Source: Desulfovibrio inopinatus DSM 10711 (GTDB lineage Bacteria > Desulfobacterota > Desulfovibrionia > Desulfovibrionales > Desulfovibrionaceae). From it: 64,000 nucleotides of DNA. The stretch's first letter is position 1; every line of letters begins with the position of its first letter. The stretch spans positions 1 to 64,000 of the forward strand of contig NZ_AUBP01000028.1 of NCBI RefSeq assembly GCF_000429305.1. The letters run 5' to 3'. A program made the translations under genes and the position numbers. Positions 63,466-64,000 of the stretch are shown in pieces. The notes under the pieces were generated by a model. That model was not told the DNA's origin, did no database searches, and saw only the letters and a program-made list of their open reading frames with translations.

Positions 63466-63897
63466 ATGAAGGTCGAACAGATATCCATATTTTTGGAAAA
63501 CCGCGCCGGTCGTCTGGAAGAAGTGACCCGGATTCTGGCCGAAGAAAACATCAGTATTCGCGCGCTATCTCTGGCCGATACATCTGATTTCGGTATTCTG
63601 CGTCTTATTCTCTCGGATCATGAACGCGCCAAAAAAGCACTTAAAGATAATGGCTTTACCGTTGGACGTACTGCTGTTGTTGCTGTCGAAGTGCCGGACA
63701 AACCAGGCGGCTTGCATTCCATTCTCAAACTGCTGAGCGGCAATGGTATTAATGTGGAATACATGTACGCCTTCGTTCATCAGAGTGCCGAAACCGCCAT
63801 CATTATCTTCCGATTCGATAGAACAGATCAAGCTATTGAGGTTTTGCAAGAGAACAATCTGACAATTGTTCCAGGTTCCAGACTGTACAACCTGTAA
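63466..63897 (+). CDS. Tandem ACT-domain amino acid-binding protein
   Basis: 143 residues with two ACT domains ([25 protein letters not shown], residues 4-28; [24 protein letters not shown], residues 72-95). ACT domains bind amino acids as regulators. It starts 39 bases after paaK, in the usual paaK-ACT arrangement of anaerobes, so it probably senses an aromatic amino acid for that ligase. GGGAGAT precedes the ATG. Confidence 0.9.
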   Translation: MKVEQISIFLENRAGRLEEVTRILAEENISIRALSLADTSDFGILRLILSDHERAKKALKDNGFTVGRTAVVAVEVPDKPGGLHSILKLLSGNGINVEYMYAFVHQSAETAIIIFRFDRTDQAIEVLQENNLTIVPGSRLYNL

Positions 63898-63902
63898 TGC
63901 AT

Positions 63903-63930
63903 TGAGGCCGCACCGACCGGTGCGGCCTCA
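63903..63930 (+). terminator. Hairpin after the ACT gene
   Basis: TGAGGCCGCACCG and its complement (63903-63915 with 63918-63930), loop of two bases. No T-run follows, so termination is likely weak or factor-dependent. It lies five bases past the stop codon. Confidence 0.55.
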
Positions 63931-64000
63931 TAAACCCACCCCACACCGTTTCGGTGTAACACACGGACACAATCATTATGCGTATGCCCCCTGCGAACAG

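Noticed and set aside
1-64000. CRISPR array
   Set aside because: No set of regularly spaced identical short repeats with unique spacers. The 18-bp minisatellite and the 398-bp units have no spacers.

Overview
The window looks like part of a genome from a Desulfovibrio-type delta-proteobacterium (Desulfovibrionaceae). I infer this from the mix of hydrogenase maturation genes (hypD, hypE), a PaaK-type ligase paired with an ACT-domain protein, a dnaX-ybaB-recR cluster followed by recD2, sigma-54-type promoters and the general codon style. No species can be named from the sequence alone.

Region 1 (1 to about 22,030) is one arm of an integrated tailed phage, almost entirely on the minus strand. 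Read in transcription order (right to left) it has a P4/D5-type helicase, a CHC2/TOPRIM primase, a ParB-methyltransferase fusion, small and large terminase subunits, a small HTH gene and a small unknown gene, a hicA-hicB toxin-antitoxin pair, and lambda-type head genes (W-like joiner, portal B, S49 protease C, decoration protein D, major capsid E). Then come a tail fibre, a lysis block (holin, GH108 endolysin, Cys-rich small protein, second membrane protein), head-tail connector genes and a tail tube protein at the left edge. The rest of the tail genes and any integrase lie outside the window. The right end abuts the 3' end of a tRNA-Leu(UAG) gene at 22,032-22,114, a plausible attachment site. 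The phage carries an unusual family of perfect palindromes at its gene junctions and a cloverleaf-shaped RNA candidate between primase and methyltransferase.

Region 2 (22,100 to 31,500) is chromosomal housekeeping: thiD, a membrane flippase-like protein, recD2, recR, ybaB, dnaX, ilvE (all minus), then dus (plus). Region 3 (31,500 to 43,800) has an orphan KAS III enzyme, a long AT-rich gap, cheV, hypE/hypD, a sigma-54-type promoter in front of two uncharacterised genes, an HD hydrolase, a D-Ala-D-Ala ligase-type protein, waaA, carA and a TPR protein.

Region 4 (43,800 to 53,500) holds pdxA, glgA, a NUDIX hydrolase, a GT9 glycosyltransferase, a 398-bp tandem repeat array with built-in terminator hairpins, a Sua5/YrdC protein, a GT2 glycosyltransferase, a TrmH-type methyltransferase and an acyltransferase. 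Region 5 (53,500 to 64,000) has a protein ending in eight six-residue repeats behind a second sigma-54-like promoter, a periplasmic binding protein, pgm with a multi-PAS histidine kinase whose ATP-binding motifs look degenerate, and gpmI with rsfS and two zinc-ribbon proteins. It ends with paaK and an ACT-domain protein.

The points most worth follow-up are the phage palindrome modules, which supply stop codons and Shine-Dalgarno sequences to neighbouring genes, the cloverleaf RNA ahead of the ParB-methyltransferase gene, the tandem array with terminators, and the two sigma-54-linked genes of unknown function.
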